DNA of 64,000 nt from the NCBI GenBank assembly GCA_034521955.1, contig JAXHLT010000002.1, positions 1 to 64,000 of the forward strand, read 5' to 3'. The first letter of the stretch is position 1; each line of letters begins with the position of its first letter. Made by a program: the position numbers and the translations under genes. Under the pieces are notes generated by a model. That model was not told the origin of the DNA. It saw only the letters and a list, made by a program, of their open reading frames with translations, and did no database searches. The stretch comes from M55B127 sp034521955 (GTDB lineage: Bacteria; Bacillota; Halanaerobiia; Halanaerobiales; M55B127). Positions 18,107-27,829 of this stretch are shown one piece after another.

Positions 18107-18961
18107 ATGAGGTATTTAATTTGGACCGGTGTTCTGCTGATAGCAATAATAATTTTTGTTTTTTTAGTTTCTCAATTTGCCGATACATCATTTCAAAAAA
18201 AATCAAATGAGATAAGCAATAAAATATTAAATAAAAGTAACTTAGATAATGTAGGTACTATTAGTGAAGATGATTTAAATAATCTACCAGAACCAGTACA
18301 AAGGTGGCTTAGATACAGTCAGGTAGTTGGGAAAGAAAAGATAAAAACAGTTAGATTAAAACAGACTGGTCTAATGAGAACAAAACCGGAACAAAAAGGA
18401 ATGAAAACAGAAGCTATACAGTATTTTAATACTGAAGAGCCCTCATTTATATGGACAGCTCAGGTAAATATGGCTCCATTATTATACTTTGCAGGAAGAG
18501 ATTCATACCTTGATGGTAAAGGCCATATGTTAATAAAAATTCTATCTTTATTTCCGGTAGTAGACGGAACTGGTGAAGAGATGAACCAGGGAACATTAAC
18601 AAGATACTTAGGTGAAATAATCTGGTTTCCAACAGCTGCATTAAGTGAATATATTACTTGGGAAGAGATTGATTATTATAATGCAAAAGCAACAATGAGT
18701 TATAAGGGAACAACTGCATCAGCTAATTTTGAATTTGATGAAGAAGGAAAATTAGTAGAGTATAGTTGTGAAAGATACTATAGTGGTGATGATGGGTATA
18801 GATTAGAAAAATATCACGCACCTGTGTGGGATTATCAAGAATTTTCAGGTGTTAAAATTCCTACAAAGGCTAAAGCAATATGGAGATTAGATTCAGGTGA
18901 TTATGAATATTATGAAATGGAGATAACTGATCTTGAGTTTAATATAAATCAAACATATTAA
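18107..18961 (+). CDS. DUF6544-like protein with N-terminal anchor
   Basis: 284 aa. A hydrophobic helix at residues 4-22 anchors it. The LPEPVQRWLRYSQVVG motif, then IKTVRLKQTGLMRTKP and IIWFPTAALSEYI, identify a widespread conserved domain of unknown function. ATG at 18107 is used because CGAGGTG sits eight bases upstream; the same spacing as in coaW. Confidence 0.75.
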   Translation: MRYLIWTGVLLIAIIIFVFLVSQFADTSFQKKSNEISNKILNKSNLDNVGTISEDDLNNLPEPVQRWLRYSQVVGKEKIKTVRLKQTGLMRTKPEQKGMKTEAIQYFNTEEPSFIWTAQVNMAPLLYFAGRDSYLDGKGHMLIKILSLFPVVDGTGEEMNQGTLTRYLGEIIWFPTAALSEYITWEEIDYYNAKATMSYKGTTASANFEFDEEGKLVEYSCERYYSGDDGYRLEKYHAPVWDYQEFSGVKIPTKAKAIWRLDSGDYEYYEMEITDLEFNINQTY

Positions 18962-18992
18962 AATCCGATAGTTATTATTCGAGAGGAGTCGG

Positions 18993-20900
18993 GTGAAAGT
19001 GAAAAATAAAAAAAGATATTTTAGTCTAGTTTTAATTGCAATTTTTTTGATACTTTTTAGCAGTATCTCATTTGCACAAAATATAGAGGATGTTTATTCT
19101 GTTGAAATGTTTTTTGATGGATTTTTAGAGTCTCAGATGGAAGAATATAAGGTGCCAGGAGTAACTATATCAGTTGTAAAAGATGGTGAAATTCTTTTTA
19201 AAAAAGGTTATGGTTTTTATGATCTTGAGAATAATAAAAGAGTAGACCCTGATCAAACCTTATTTAGACCCGGTTCTGCTTCAAAACTATTTATTTGGAC
19301 TTCAGTTATGCAGCTTGTAGAAGATGGCCAAATTGATTTAGATAAAAACGTGAATGAGTATTTAGATTTTGAAATACCCAATGAAGTAGTTGGCTATGAC
19401 AATGAAGATGTAAAACCAATAACTGTAATGAACTTACTTAATCATAATGCAGGATTTGAAGATAAAATAAAAGATCTTTTTGTTCTTTCTAAAAATGACA
19501 TAAAGCCACTAGGAACCTATTTAAAAGAATATATGCCAGCAAGAGTATATCCTGCAGGAAGAGAAATGGCTTATTCAAATTATGCTTCATCATTAGCTGC
19601 CTATATTGTTGAAAGGGTTTCAGGTTTAAGTTTTAATCAATATGTAGAAGAAAATATTTTTGAACCGCTAAACATGAATCACAGTACATTTAGGCAACCT
19701 GTTCCAGAAGAAATTGATGGAGAAAGTTCTTTAGGCTTTGCCTATATTAATGGTGCTTATCAAAGCAACCAATTTGAATATATTCAACCTTATCCAGTGG
19801 GTTCTTTAAGCAGTACTGCAGAAGATATGTCTAAATTTATGCTTGCTCATTTAAATAATGGAAGTTATCAAGGTAATAGTATTTTAAACTCAGAAACCAT
19901 AGAAGAAATGCATTCACAATCTTTCACACATCATAATAAATTTGCTGGAATGGCACATGGATTTATTGAGATGGAATATAACGGATATAGGATGATTACA
20001 CATGGTGGAGATACATTATTATTTCACAGTGGACTTTATTTAATTCCAGAACTAAATACTGGATTATTTGTTTCATACAATGGTAGAGATGCTGCAATGG
20101 CAAGAAATTCATTAATCAAAAGTTTCATAGACCGTTATTTTCCTAAAAAAGATAATAATCTGGCAGTATCTGAAGACAGTAATTTAATTGATCCGAAACT
20201 TATAGAAGGAAAATATATTATAAATAGAATTAATCATACAACTTATGAATCTATATCAAAGTACTTTTCAATAACAAATATACAAGTTGATAGTAGTGGA
20301 AATATAATTTATAACTTTATGGGACAAACTAATCGCTTAAAACAGATTGAACCTGGAGTATTTTATGATAATGAAAGTGGTAATAAACTATATGCTGCCG
20401 TAAATCAAGAAGGTGAAGTTAATGAACTTTGGACAAATAGTCCTAATGTATTAAAAAGAGCTTCATGGCATGAAGGACCATTAATAAATGGGGTATTTGT
20501 TTTAGGATTTATTATTTTAACCTTGATACTTTCCTTTATCTGGATAAAATCATTGTTTAGTAGATCAATAAGGAAGAAGTATTTTTTAGAAAAACTAACA
20601 CCTATTATATTTGGTTTTCTAACAATAGGATTTATTGCAGCTATAGCTGTAGTATTTTCAGATCTACACCCAGTATATAATATACCTTATCTATTTTTAC
20701 AGTCTTCAGCATTATTTGATAATATAATGATGTTTATCTGGATTTTACCAATAATGTTAATCTTGCTTCTTTATACACATTACAGAGTATGGTCAATTAG
20801 AACCTGGAAACTTTCTGGTAAGATCTTTTATACTATTTATACCATCTGGTCAATAGGTATTGTTTGGTGGTTGTATAATCTTAATTTATTAGTACTATAA
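18993..20900 (+). CDS. Beta-lactamase-fold serine hydrolase with C-terminal membrane helices
   Basis: 635 aa. A signal peptide (residues 1-28, ending SFAQN) is followed by a class C beta-lactamase/penicillin-binding-like domain: Ser95-A-S-Lys98 active site, YSNYA as YxN, and HGGD as the KTG equivalent. After about residue 500 come four hydrophobic helices that fix the enzyme in the membrane. Likely acts on D-amino-acid peptides or esters outside the cytoplasm. GTG 18993 or 18999 are alternative starts. Confidence 0.88.
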   Translation: MKVKNKKRYFSLVLIAIFLILFSSISFAQNIEDVYSVEMFFDGFLESQMEEYKVPGVTISVVKDGEILFKKGYGFYDLENNKRVDPDQTLFRPGSASKLFIWTSVMQLVEDGQIDLDKNVNEYLDFEIPNEVVGYDNEDVKPITVMNLLNHNAGFEDKIKDLFVLSKNDIKPLGTYLKEYMPARVYPAGREMAYSNYASSLAAYIVERVSGLSFNQYVEENIFEPLNMNHSTFRQPVPEEIDGESSLGFAYINGAYQSNQFEYIQPYPVGSLSSTAEDMSKFMLAHLNNGSYQGNSILNSETIEEMHSQSFTHHNKFAGMAHGFIEMEYNGYRMITHGGDTLLFHSGLYLIPELNTGLFVSYNGRDAAMARNSLIKSFIDRYFPKKDNNLAVSEDSNLIDPKLIEGKYIINRINHTTYESISKYFSITNIQVDSSGNIIYNFMGQTNRLKQIEPGVFYDNESGNKLYAAVNQEGEVNELWTNSPNVLKRASWHEGPLINGVFVLGFIILTLILSFIWIKSLFSRSIRKKYFLEKLTPIIFGFLTIGFIAAIAVVFSDLHPVYNIPYLFLQSSALFDNIMMFIWILPIMLILLLYTHYRVWSIRTWKLSGKIFYTIYTIWSIGIVWWLYNLNLLVL

Positions 20901-20917
20901 AAGGAGGTGTAGATATC

Positions 20918-21752
20918 TTAAAACTAACGGTTTTGGTTGATAATAATACATCAATAGATAAGTATTTTAAGGGAGAAGCCGGCCTTTCTTATTACATCAA
21001 AGAAGGAGACACCAACATCTTGTTTGATGTAGGTTACTCAGATATATTTATCAGTAATTCACAAAAAATGGATGTAAGTATAAAAGATGTTGATTACTTG
21101 GTCTTATCACACGGACATATTGATCATACAGGAGGTTTAGACTCTCTTATAAAGTATTATTCTGAAACCTTGAAGAATAAAGAACATTATCCAAAAATGA
21201 TAGCACATCCGGACTGTTTTGAAAGAAAATATTATAAAGATAACACATCTATTGGAATAAACATATCAAAGGGACTTTTGAACGATTTATTTGATATTCA
21301 AGAAACTATAGAACCTATTTGGATAACAGACAAATTAGTATTTTTGGGTGAGATAGAGAGAAATAATGATTTTGAAGCACAAAATCCAATTGGATATATT
21401 AATCGGATAGATGAAAACAGTAAGGACTATTTATTTGATGATACAGCTTTGGCATATAAATCCAAAGAGGGTTTAGTTATTATCACAGGATGTTCTCATT
21501 CTGGAATTTGTAATATAGTTGAACAGGCAAAGCGGGTAACAAAGGTTGATAAGGTAGTAGATATAATTGGTGGTCTTCATTTGAGAAATCCAGATGAATT
21601 ATAAAATGGATAAGACCAAAAAATATATAGAAGAACTTAAATTAAAACAACTTCATGCTTGTCATTGTACTGATCTTTTGAGCAAAGCAGAATTGGCAGA
21701 AGCAGCTAATCTAAAAGAAGTTGGTGTTGGTTTGAAATTAGAATATAAATAA
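20918..21752 (+). pseudogene. Metallo-beta-lactamase fold hydrolase, frameshifted
   Basis: The first frame ends at 21604 (HLRNPDEL-stop). Removing one T near 21600 continues DEYKMDKTKKYIEELK..HACHCTDLLSK to a stop at 21752, giving 277 aa of a type II phosphodiesterase-like MBL protein (HGHIDHTGG, GCSHSGICN, HLR, HACHCT). The conserved beginning KLTVLVDNNT lies upstream of the first standard start (TTG 20933); AAAGGAGGTG at 20900 points to TTA at 20918. Both lesions suggest decay. Confidence 0.8.
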
Positions 21753-21873
21753 AATTTCACAGAGAAACCAAGCGACCTAATCATAATTTTTTATTACTAT
21801 CGGCTAAATTAATTTCACCCTTCCTGGGAGTTGACGTGTAGAAAATTTTTAAAAAAATGATAGCTATTAAATA

Positions 21874-22041
21874 ATGCATGTAATCATAAAAGATAATTGT
21901 AATGGATTCAATGTAGATGAGATAAAAAGAGGAAATGGACTTGATAATATGGAATTAAGAACAAAACAGGTGGAAGGAAACTTTTAAATAAAATTTAAAG
22001 TATAAAAAGGTACTACAATTAAAGCAGAGTTTCCAATATAA
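21874..22041 (+). pseudogene. Remnant of a NarL-type sensor histidine kinase (HATPase end)
   Basis: The frame from 21874 reads VIIKDNCNGFNVDE.. GNGLDNM.. KQVEGNF, stop, IKFKV, stop, KGTTIKAEFPI, stop. This is the C-terminal ATP-binding part (G1 and G2 boxes) of HisKA_3 family kinases. The two TAA codons (21985, 22003) sit where Glu/Lys/Gly are usual, and the G1 box DNGxGF has Cys for Gly. Everything upstream of the ATP domain is gone; 21753-21873 holds nothing I can identify. Confidence 0.7.
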
Positions 22042-22063
22042 TTATAATTTAGAAGGTGGTAAT

Positions 22064-22939
22064 ATGGAAATTTTAGAGTATATAAAGAATAATAAAGTAA
22101 CACTTTTAGATGGAGCAATGGGTACAGAACTTAAAAAAAGGAATGTTATGGGTGATCCCAAAAATAATCTTGATAATAAAGAGATTATTAAAAATATACA
22201 TACCAGTTATATAAATGCTGGAAGTAAAGCAATTATAACCAATACATTTTCAATGAACAGACTATATTTAGAAAATAAGGATAAAAACTATGATTTAGAA
22301 TCAATAAACAAAGAGGGAGTATCAATAGCCAAAGAAGCTGCTCAGGGAGATGTATTTGTTTTAGGTGATATTAGTTCTACCGGGAAATTATTAAAACCTT
22401 ATGGAGAATATGAAGAAGATGAGTTTTTTGATGTATTTAAAGAAAAAGCATCTTATCTCAAAGATGCTGGAGTAGATGCTTTCATTATTGAAACAATGGT
22501 AGATCTAAGAGAAGCACTTTGTGCTCTAAAAGCATGTAAAGAGGTATCTAATTTACCTGTTATTGTATCAATTTCGTTTGATACCTTGAATAAAGGTGGA
22601 AGAACAGTGATGGGCAATTCAGTTAAAGAGTGTGTTCAAAAATTAAAAGAAAATAAAGCTGATATTATTGGAACAAACTGTGGTTCTTTAAGTCCATTAC
22701 AGATTGCTGAAGTTGTTAAAATAATGAGAGAAAATACTGAATTACCAATTATGGTTAAACCAAATGCAGGACAGCCAAAATTAAAAGATGATAAAACAGT
22801 ATATGATATGACACCTGAAGAGTTTACAGAAGGAATATTGGCCTGTATTAATCAAGGTGCTTCAATTGTTGGAGGTTGTTGTGGAACAACACCAAAACAC
22901 ATTGAGCATTTAAATGAAAAATTATTAAAAAAGTTTTAA
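22064..22939 (+). CDS. Homocysteine S-methyltransferase family protein
   Basis: 291 aa TIM barrel related to the N-terminal module of MetH and to MmuM/BHMT. LLDGAMGTELKKR near residue 15, and the three zinc ligands C206 (GTNCGS), C272 and C273 (GGCCGTTP), are present. Transfers a methyl group to homocysteine; the donor (betaine, S-methylmethionine, or a corrinoid protein) cannot be decided. ATG behind AGAAGGTGG. The next gene is 14 bases downstream. Confidence 0.88.
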   Translation: MEILEYIKNNKVTLLDGAMGTELKKRNVMGDPKNNLDNKEIIKNIHTSYINAGSKAIITNTFSMNRLYLENKDKNYDLESINKEGVSIAKEAAQGDVFVLGDISSTGKLLKPYGEYEEDEFFDVFKEKASYLKDAGVDAFIIETMVDLREALCALKACKEVSNLPVIVSISFDTLNKGGRTVMGNSVKECVQKLKENKADIIGTNCGSLSPLQIAEVVKIMRENTELPIMVKPNAGQPKLKDDKTVYDMTPEEFTEGILACINQGASIVGGCCGTTPKHIEHLNEKLLKKF

Positions 22940-22953
22940 GGGAAGGTATAATA

Positions 22954-23472
22954 ATGGGATGTGGTTGTGGATGTTCAGATGACAACTGTAATGACAAAAA
23001 AGAAGTTAAGTATATTACCTGTCCTGACTGTGGTATAAAAGCTAAAAACGTTCCACAAGATGTATTGGGTACAATGGTGAAAAAAGAACTTAAAGACCAA
23101 ATAACTGATAATGAATACTATGTTTGTGAGGATCCTGGCTGTAATACAGTATATATTGATCAAATTAAACAGTCTAAATTCACTTTATAAGATTTAACAA
23201 AACCAGTTTGGTTTAAAAAAGATTCATATCCTAAGATTGCTTGTTACTGTAATCATATTACATATGACCAGATTGAGAAAGCAGTTAAAGAAGAGGGCTT
23301 AACCAACTGGGAGGACATAATATTGAACTATAAGAAAAAGGTAGTCTCTATGTGTGAGAAGTTAAATCCTACAGGTGAGTGTTGTACTGATAACTTTTAT
23401 AAAGTAGTAAATGAAGTATTAAAAGAATTAGATAAAGGACCTGTTAGTACTTCTGAAAGTTGTTGTAGTTAA
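22954..23472 (+). pseudogene. CopZ N-domain-like Cys-rich (2Fe-2S/Zn) protein with in-frame TAA
   Basis: Residues 1-78 carry CGCGC, CPDCG and CEDPGC and end at TAA 23188-23190. The same frame then continues without further stops to 23472: DLTKPVWFKKDSYPKIACYC.. CEKLNPTGECC.., which is the [2Fe-2S] half of the zinc/iron-sulfur module known from Archaeoglobus CopZ-type proteins. One nonsense change therefore splits a 172-codon gene; no frameshift is needed. A truncated zinc-only product could still be made. Neighbour of the zinc methyltransferase gene. Confidence 0.78.
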
Positions 23473-23481
23473 AAATATTTC

Positions 23482-23510
23482 TTGACATATATATAATATT
23501 TGTGTATTAT
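23482..23510 (+). promoter_or_regulatory. Promoter of the proline operon leader
   Basis: TTGACA at 23482-23487 and TATTAT at 23505-23510, 17-base spacer, directly upstream of the T-box leader. Confidence 0.8.
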
Positions 23511-23519
23511 TATAAGTAA

Positions 23520-23808
23520 TCAAAATTAAATAACAATCATTGACAGTGAACAGGAATAGTAATTAAAATGATATTTTAAGCGAGTTGGGGTTGGTGGAAG
23601 CCCAATAATATTTGTTTTAATGAACCCCGCCTGGGAGTTGGAAGCTGAAAATAGTAAGCTTTGCCGGAAGTCAACCGTTATCATGACAGGTTATCAAAGT
23701 AAGAAATTACTTTTGTAACTAACAATCGAGAGGACTATTTATTAGTCAACCAGGATGGTACCGCGAGTATACCCTCGTTCCTATTTTTACTTAGGAACGG
23801 GGTTTTTT
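23520..23808 (+). ncRNA. T-box leader controlling proBAC
   Basis: tRNA-sensing riboswitch. Stem I carries a GGTGGAAGCCC distal loop motif near 23593; the strand returning from it contains GAACCCCGCC, which offers a proline CCN specifier. The conserved T-box AGGATGGTACCGCG is at 23752-23765 and can pair with an uncharged tRNA acceptor end. A terminator stem CCTCGTTCCTA/TAGGAACGGGG plus TTTTTT (23772-23808) competes with the antiterminator. When tRNA-Pro is uncharged, read-through should switch on the proline genes. The exact specifier register is not proven. Confidence 0.92.
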
Positions 23809-23839
23809 AATTTTAATATATAAATTTGGAGGTGATACT

Positions 23840-24670
23840 TTGAAAGATAGTAAATTTTCTCGAATTGTAATCAAAATAGGAACCAGCTGTTTAACACATC
23901 AGAATGGAAAATTAAACTATACAGCAATCGAACACTACATAAGACAGTTAGTTGATCTAAAGAACAAGGGAAAAGAGATACTTTTAGTGACATCTGGAGC
24001 AGTTGGGGCTGGAATGGGTGAACTAAAACTTGAAATGCCTGTTAATATGGCAGAAAAACAGGGGATGGCAGCTGTAGGACAGGGACTATTAATATCATTT
24101 TACAACAAAATTTTAAGACAGTTCGGTGAACTAGGAGGTCAGGTTCTACTTACATCAAATGACATAAAAGAGTATAATCGGTCAAATAATATCTATAATA
24201 CCTTAGAAGTACTCATCAAAAATGGAATTATACCCATTATCAATGAAAACGATACGGTAGCTATTGATGAAATAAAGTTTGGTGATAATGATACATTATC
24301 TGCCCGGGTAGCCAATTTAATAAATGCAGATCTATTAATAATACTAACAGATGTTGAAGGACTATATAATAAAGTACCATGCAGAGCAGATGATGACCTT
24401 CAGTTAATTAACAAGGTAGATAATATAACTGATGAAATAAAAGAATGTGCTGGTGGTCAGGGAAGTATTGTAGGAACTGGGGGAATGAAGACCAAACTTG
24501 AAGCAGCTAAAATTGTAAATGACAATAATATTCCTATGGTAATCGGGCCAGCATATAAGGACAATGTAATTACACAAATAGTTGATATGTTGGAATTAAA
24601 AAAAGAATATAACATTGGTACAACCTTTTTACCTAAAGATTGTAATTGTAAAAAAGAAGAGATCAAATAA
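23840..24670 (+). CDS. proB: Glutamate 5-kinase
   Basis: First step of proline synthesis: glutamate plus ATP to glutamyl-5-phosphate. Amino-acid kinase fold with VIKIGTSCL, TSGAVGAGM, PIINENDTVA, FGDNDTLSARVA and GTGGMKTKLEAA. 276 aa, so it lacks the C-terminal PUA domain of E. coli ProB. TTG start behind GGAGGTGATAC. Lies 31 bases after the T-box terminator and heads the operon. Confidence 0.96.
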   Translation: MKDSKFSRIVIKIGTSCLTHQNGKLNYTAIEHYIRQLVDLKNKGKEILLVTSGAVGAGMGELKLEMPVNMAEKQGMAAVGQGLLISFYNKILRQFGELGGQVLLTSNDIKEYNRSNNIYNTLEVLIKNGIIPIINENDTVAIDEIKFGDNDTLSARVANLINADLLIILTDVEGLYNKVPCRADDDLQLINKVDNITDEIKECAGGQGSIVGTGGMKTKLEAAKIVNDNNIPMVIGPAYKDNVITQIVDMLELKKEYNIGTTFLPKDCNCKKEEIK

Positions 24671-24689
24671 AAACAAGGGGGATACAATA

Positions 24690-25946
24690 ATGAGTATTAG
24701 AGAAGAGATTATAAAGCAGGCAAAACTTGCAAAAAAAGCATCTTACAAACTATCAAATATTACGACTGATGATAAAAATAGAGCATTAATGATGGTTGCT
24801 GAAGGTCTTGAGAATAATACAGAAATGATTTTAAAAGAAAATGAAAAGGATTTAAAAAAAGCCAAAGAAGAGAATATGTCAAAGGCTTTTATAGACAGAT
24901 TAAGTTTAAGCAGACAAAGAATAGAACAAATGGCACAGGGAGTAAGAGAAGTTGCTGACTTAGATGATCCGGTTGGAGATATTATTGAGATGAAAAAAAG
25001 ACCTAATGGGCTTAAAATAGGGAAAATGAGAGTACCAATTGGTGTTATTGGGATAATCTATGAAGCACGACCAAATGTAACAGTTGATGCAGCAGCACTT
25101 TGTTTAAAATCAGGCAATTCAGTTATTCTAAGAGGTGGATCAAGTGCAATTAATTCTAATAAAGTCTTAGAAAAAATTATAAATAAAAACTTAATTAAGG
25201 CTGGTTTTCCCGAAGGTAGTGTACAACTGATTCAAACAACAGACAGACAAGCCGTTAAAGAATTAATGTCTTTAAATCAATATCTTGATCTATTAATACC
25301 ACGTGGTGGTGCCAAACTAATTAATAGGGTTGTAAATGAATCTAAAATTCCTGTTATCCAGACCGGTGTAGGAAACTGTCATATTTTTGTTGATAAAACA
25401 GCTGATCTTAAAAATGCAGTTAATATTATTGTTAATGCAAAAACAACCAGGCCTGCTGTGTGTAATGCAGCTGAGAGTTTATTAGTCCATCAGGATATTG
25501 CCAAAAACTTTATACCTATGATAGCTGAGGTATTAAATGATTTAGATGTAGAAATCAGGGGAGATAAAAAAGCTGTCGAATTAGCTGGTAATATAAAAGA
25601 AGCTAATTCATCTGACTGGGGAAAAGAGTATCTAGATTACATCATATCTTTAAAAACGGTTAAAGATGTAGAACAAGCCATCAATCATATCAATAAGTAT
25701 GGTACAAAACATTCTGAGGCAATTTTAACTGATAATTATTCTAACAGTCAGAAGTTTTTAAATGAAGTTGATGCAGCAGCAGTATATGTTAATGCTTCAA
25801 CTAGATTTACAGATGGTGGACAGTTTGGAATGGGAGCAGAAATCGGGATCAGCACACAGAAGATGCATGCTAGAGGTCCAATGGGTTTAAAAGAATTAAC
25901 AACAAGCAAGTATGTCATTTATGGTCAAGGACAAATAAGGGAGTAG
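24690..25946 (+). CDS. proA: Glutamate-5-semialdehyde dehydrogenase
   Basis: Second step: NADPH reduction of glutamyl phosphate to the semialdehyde. 418 aa aldehyde-dehydrogenase fold; VIGIIYEARPNVTVDAAALCLKSG-type region, and TTRPAVCNAAESLL holding the catalytic cysteine near residue 256. ATG at 24690 after AAGGGGGAT; a longer frame starting at 24615 overlaps proB and is not conserved. Confidence 0.96.
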   Translation: MSIREEIIKQAKLAKKASYKLSNITTDDKNRALMMVAEGLENNTEMILKENEKDLKKAKEENMSKAFIDRLSLSRQRIEQMAQGVREVADLDDPVGDIIEMKKRPNGLKIGKMRVPIGVIGIIYEARPNVTVDAAALCLKSGNSVILRGGSSAINSNKVLEKIINKNLIKAGFPEGSVQLIQTTDRQAVKELMSLNQYLDLLIPRGGAKLINRVVNESKIPVIQTGVGNCHIFVDKTADLKNAVNIIVNAKTTRPAVCNAAESLLVHQDIAKNFIPMIAEVLNDLDVEIRGDKKAVELAGNIKEANSSDWGKEYLDYIISLKTVKDVEQAINHINKYGTKHSEAILTDNYSNSQKFLNEVDAAAVYVNASTRFTDGGQFGMGAEIGISTQKMHARGPMGLKELTTSKYVIYGQGQIRE

Positions 25947-25956
25947 GTGAGAATTA

Positions 25957-26760
25957 ATGAAACTGTGTATTATTGGATTAGGTAAAATAGGTACAGCTAT
26001 GGTACAGGGAATATTAAATTCCGGTCTTTATACCACTAATGAAATAATTGGTTGTGATATAAATGTTAAAAAGAGTAAAAACAATGATGAATACAGCGGT
26101 ATTGAAACAACTAATGATAATATAAAAGGTGTTAAAAGAGCAGATGCAGTCCTTTTAGCAGTTAAACCTCAGGTGATCGACCATGTACTAGAAGAGATCA
26201 GCGAGGATGTAAAGGGTAAGTTAGTAATCTCAATAGCTGCTGGGATCAGCAACTCACACCTTAAAGAAAAACTACCTCTTGATGTAAGAACAATTCGTGT
26301 AATGCCAAATACACCTGTCTTAGTTAAGTCAGGCATATCAGCGGTAGCTGCGGGAAGAAATGCAACTAAAACAGATGTAAAATTAGTTAACAAAATATTT
26401 TCAGGTGTTGGAGAAGTAGTAGAAGTTGAAGAAAACTTAATGGATGCAATAACAGGATTAAGTGGTAGTGGACCTGCCTTTATTTATATTATGATAGAAG
26501 CTTTATCAGATGGAGGAGTTCTAACCGGTATTCCAAGGGAGCTTGCTATTAAATTAACTGCCCAGACCATGTTGGGATCTGCAAAAATGGTTTTAAATAC
26601 AGATAAACATCCCGGTGCATTAAAGGATATGGTAACCTCACCAGGTGGTACTTCTATAAGGGGTATAGAAGTATTAGAAAAACATGGTGTAAGAGGTATT
26701 TTAATTGATGCAGTTAAAGAAGCAGCTTTGAGATCAAAAGAATTAAATTCAATAAAATGA
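25957..26760 (+). CDS. proC: Pyrroline-5-carboxylate reductase
   Basis: Last step to proline. N-terminal Rossmann motif GLGKIGTAMVQGI, AVKPQ, RVMPNTPVLVKSG, and the C-terminal signature MVTSPGGTSIRGIEVLE are all present. 267 aa, normal. ATG nine bases after proA. With proB and proA it forms a complete pathway under one T-box. Confidence 0.96.
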   Translation: MKLCIIGLGKIGTAMVQGILNSGLYTTNEIIGCDINVKKSKNNDEYSGIETTNDNIKGVKRADAVLLAVKPQVIDHVLEEISEDVKGKLVISIAAGISNSHLKEKLPLDVRTIRVMPNTPVLVKSGISAVAAGRNATKTDVKLVNKIFSGVGEVVEVEENLMDAITGLSGSGPAFIYIMIEALSDGGVLTGIPRELAIKLTAQTMLGSAKMVLNTDKHPGALKDMVTSPGGTSIRGIEVLEKHGVRGILIDAVKEAALRSKELNSIK

Positions 26761-26770
26761 TATTAAAACA

Positions 26771-26812
26771 AAAAGGTTATTTAAAGATTTTTTCTTTAAA
26801 TAGCCTTTATTT
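26771..26812 (+). terminator. Terminator after proC
   Basis: A 14-15 base stem, AAAGGTTATTTAAAG paired with CTTTAAATAGCCTTT (one G-T pair), followed by a mixed T run. It closes the proline operon. Confidence 0.8.
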
Positions 26813-26911
26813 ATTAAACTTATCAAATCTTAAAAAGGAAAACATTAACATATAGAGAAATAGAAAAAAGTAAGCAAAAAAATTTTATAATAAATAAATT
26901 AGGTGAAATAG

Positions 26912-27814
26912 ATGAATAAAACAAAAGGAATTATTATTATAATATTTGCAACAATGAGTTTTGGGCTAATCCCGTTATTTGCTAAAACAGCTTATGCCAA
27001 TGGTTTTAATCCCTATTCGTTTAGTTTATATAGGTCATTATTTGCTTCAATTGCATTGTTTATCTTTATAAAAATATATGATATAGATTATAAAGTGACA
27101 AAGGCTCAATACTTTACTCTTTTCAAAACCAGTTTATTTGGTTTCTCTTTAATGACGTTGTTTTTAAATATGTCATTTTTGTATATGTCTACAGGATTGG
27201 CAATGACACTGCATTTCATATATCCGGTAGTGGTAATGTTAGCCTCAGTGTTCTTTTATAAAGAAAAGATTGGTTCAAAAAGAGTGATTGCATTAATTTT
27301 ATCTGTTTCAGGCATATATTTTTTAATGGGATTTGGTTCATTTGAAACCATTAATATGTTGGGTTTCTGGCTAGCTTTAATTTCAGGTGTATTTTATGGT
27401 TACTATATTTTAATGGTTTCTAATAGTAATATCAAGAATTTAAATGCTTTCGTAATTACTTTTTATCTTTCATTATTTAATATATACACACTATTGATAC
27501 TTTCTTTAATAACAAATAATATTAGTTTAAACTACAATTACAAAGGATTATTAAGCACAGTATTAATAGCACTGGTTTGTAATCTGTTTGGGATGGTGGC
27601 ATTTCAAACCGGGCTTAAATACATAACTGCTACAACATCTTCAATATTAAGCACATTTGAACCTATCACAAGTCTAATCATAGGTATAGTTGTGTTTAAT
27701 GAATACTTAAAGTGGTATCATTTCGTAGGTAGTATTTTCATAATTGTATCAGTAATTATAGTTTCCTTAACAGAACAAAAGATAAAAAATACTGCAGACA
27801 AATCAAAGATATAA
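26912..27814 (+). CDS. EamA-family DMT transporter
   Basis: 300 aa with about ten hydrophobic helices in two EamA repeats (residues 5-135 and 145-290). Motifs such as YPVVVMLASVFFYKEK and STFEPITSLIIGIVVFNEYL end each half. Predicted metabolite or amino-acid exporter. Position beside the proline genes is suggestive only. Confidence 0.9.
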   Translation: MNKTKGIIIIIFATMSFGLIPLFAKTAYANGFNPYSFSLYRSLFASIALFIFIKIYDIDYKVTKAQYFTLFKTSLFGFSLMTLFLNMSFLYMSTGLAMTLHFIYPVVVMLASVFFYKEKIGSKRVIALILSVSGIYFLMGFGSFETINMLGFWLALISGVFYGYYILMVSNSNIKNLNAFVITFYLSLFNIYTLLILSLITNNISLNYNYKGLLSTVLIALVCNLFGMVAFQTGLKYITATTSSILSTFEPITSLIIGIVVFNEYLKWYHFVGSIFIIVSVIIVSLTEQKIKNTADKSKI

Positions 27815-27829
27815 AGGGAGGGATATTTT

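Noticed and set aside
21810..21850. CCTGGGAGTTG segment similar to one in the proBAC T-box leader
   Set aside because: Neither the GGTGGAA-type loop nor a T-box AGG(G/A)TGGNACCGCG sequence or terminator follows; one shared 11-mer is not evidence for a second T-box.
23188..23190. TAA as a recoded sense codon
   Set aside because: TAA ends most intact genes in the window, so reassignment is excluded; pyrrolysine uses TAG. A mutation is simpler.
24615..24689. N-terminal extension of proA overlapping proB
   Set aside because: The extension is basic, unconserved and in another frame of proB; AAGGGGG and ATG 24690 fit the normal ProA start.
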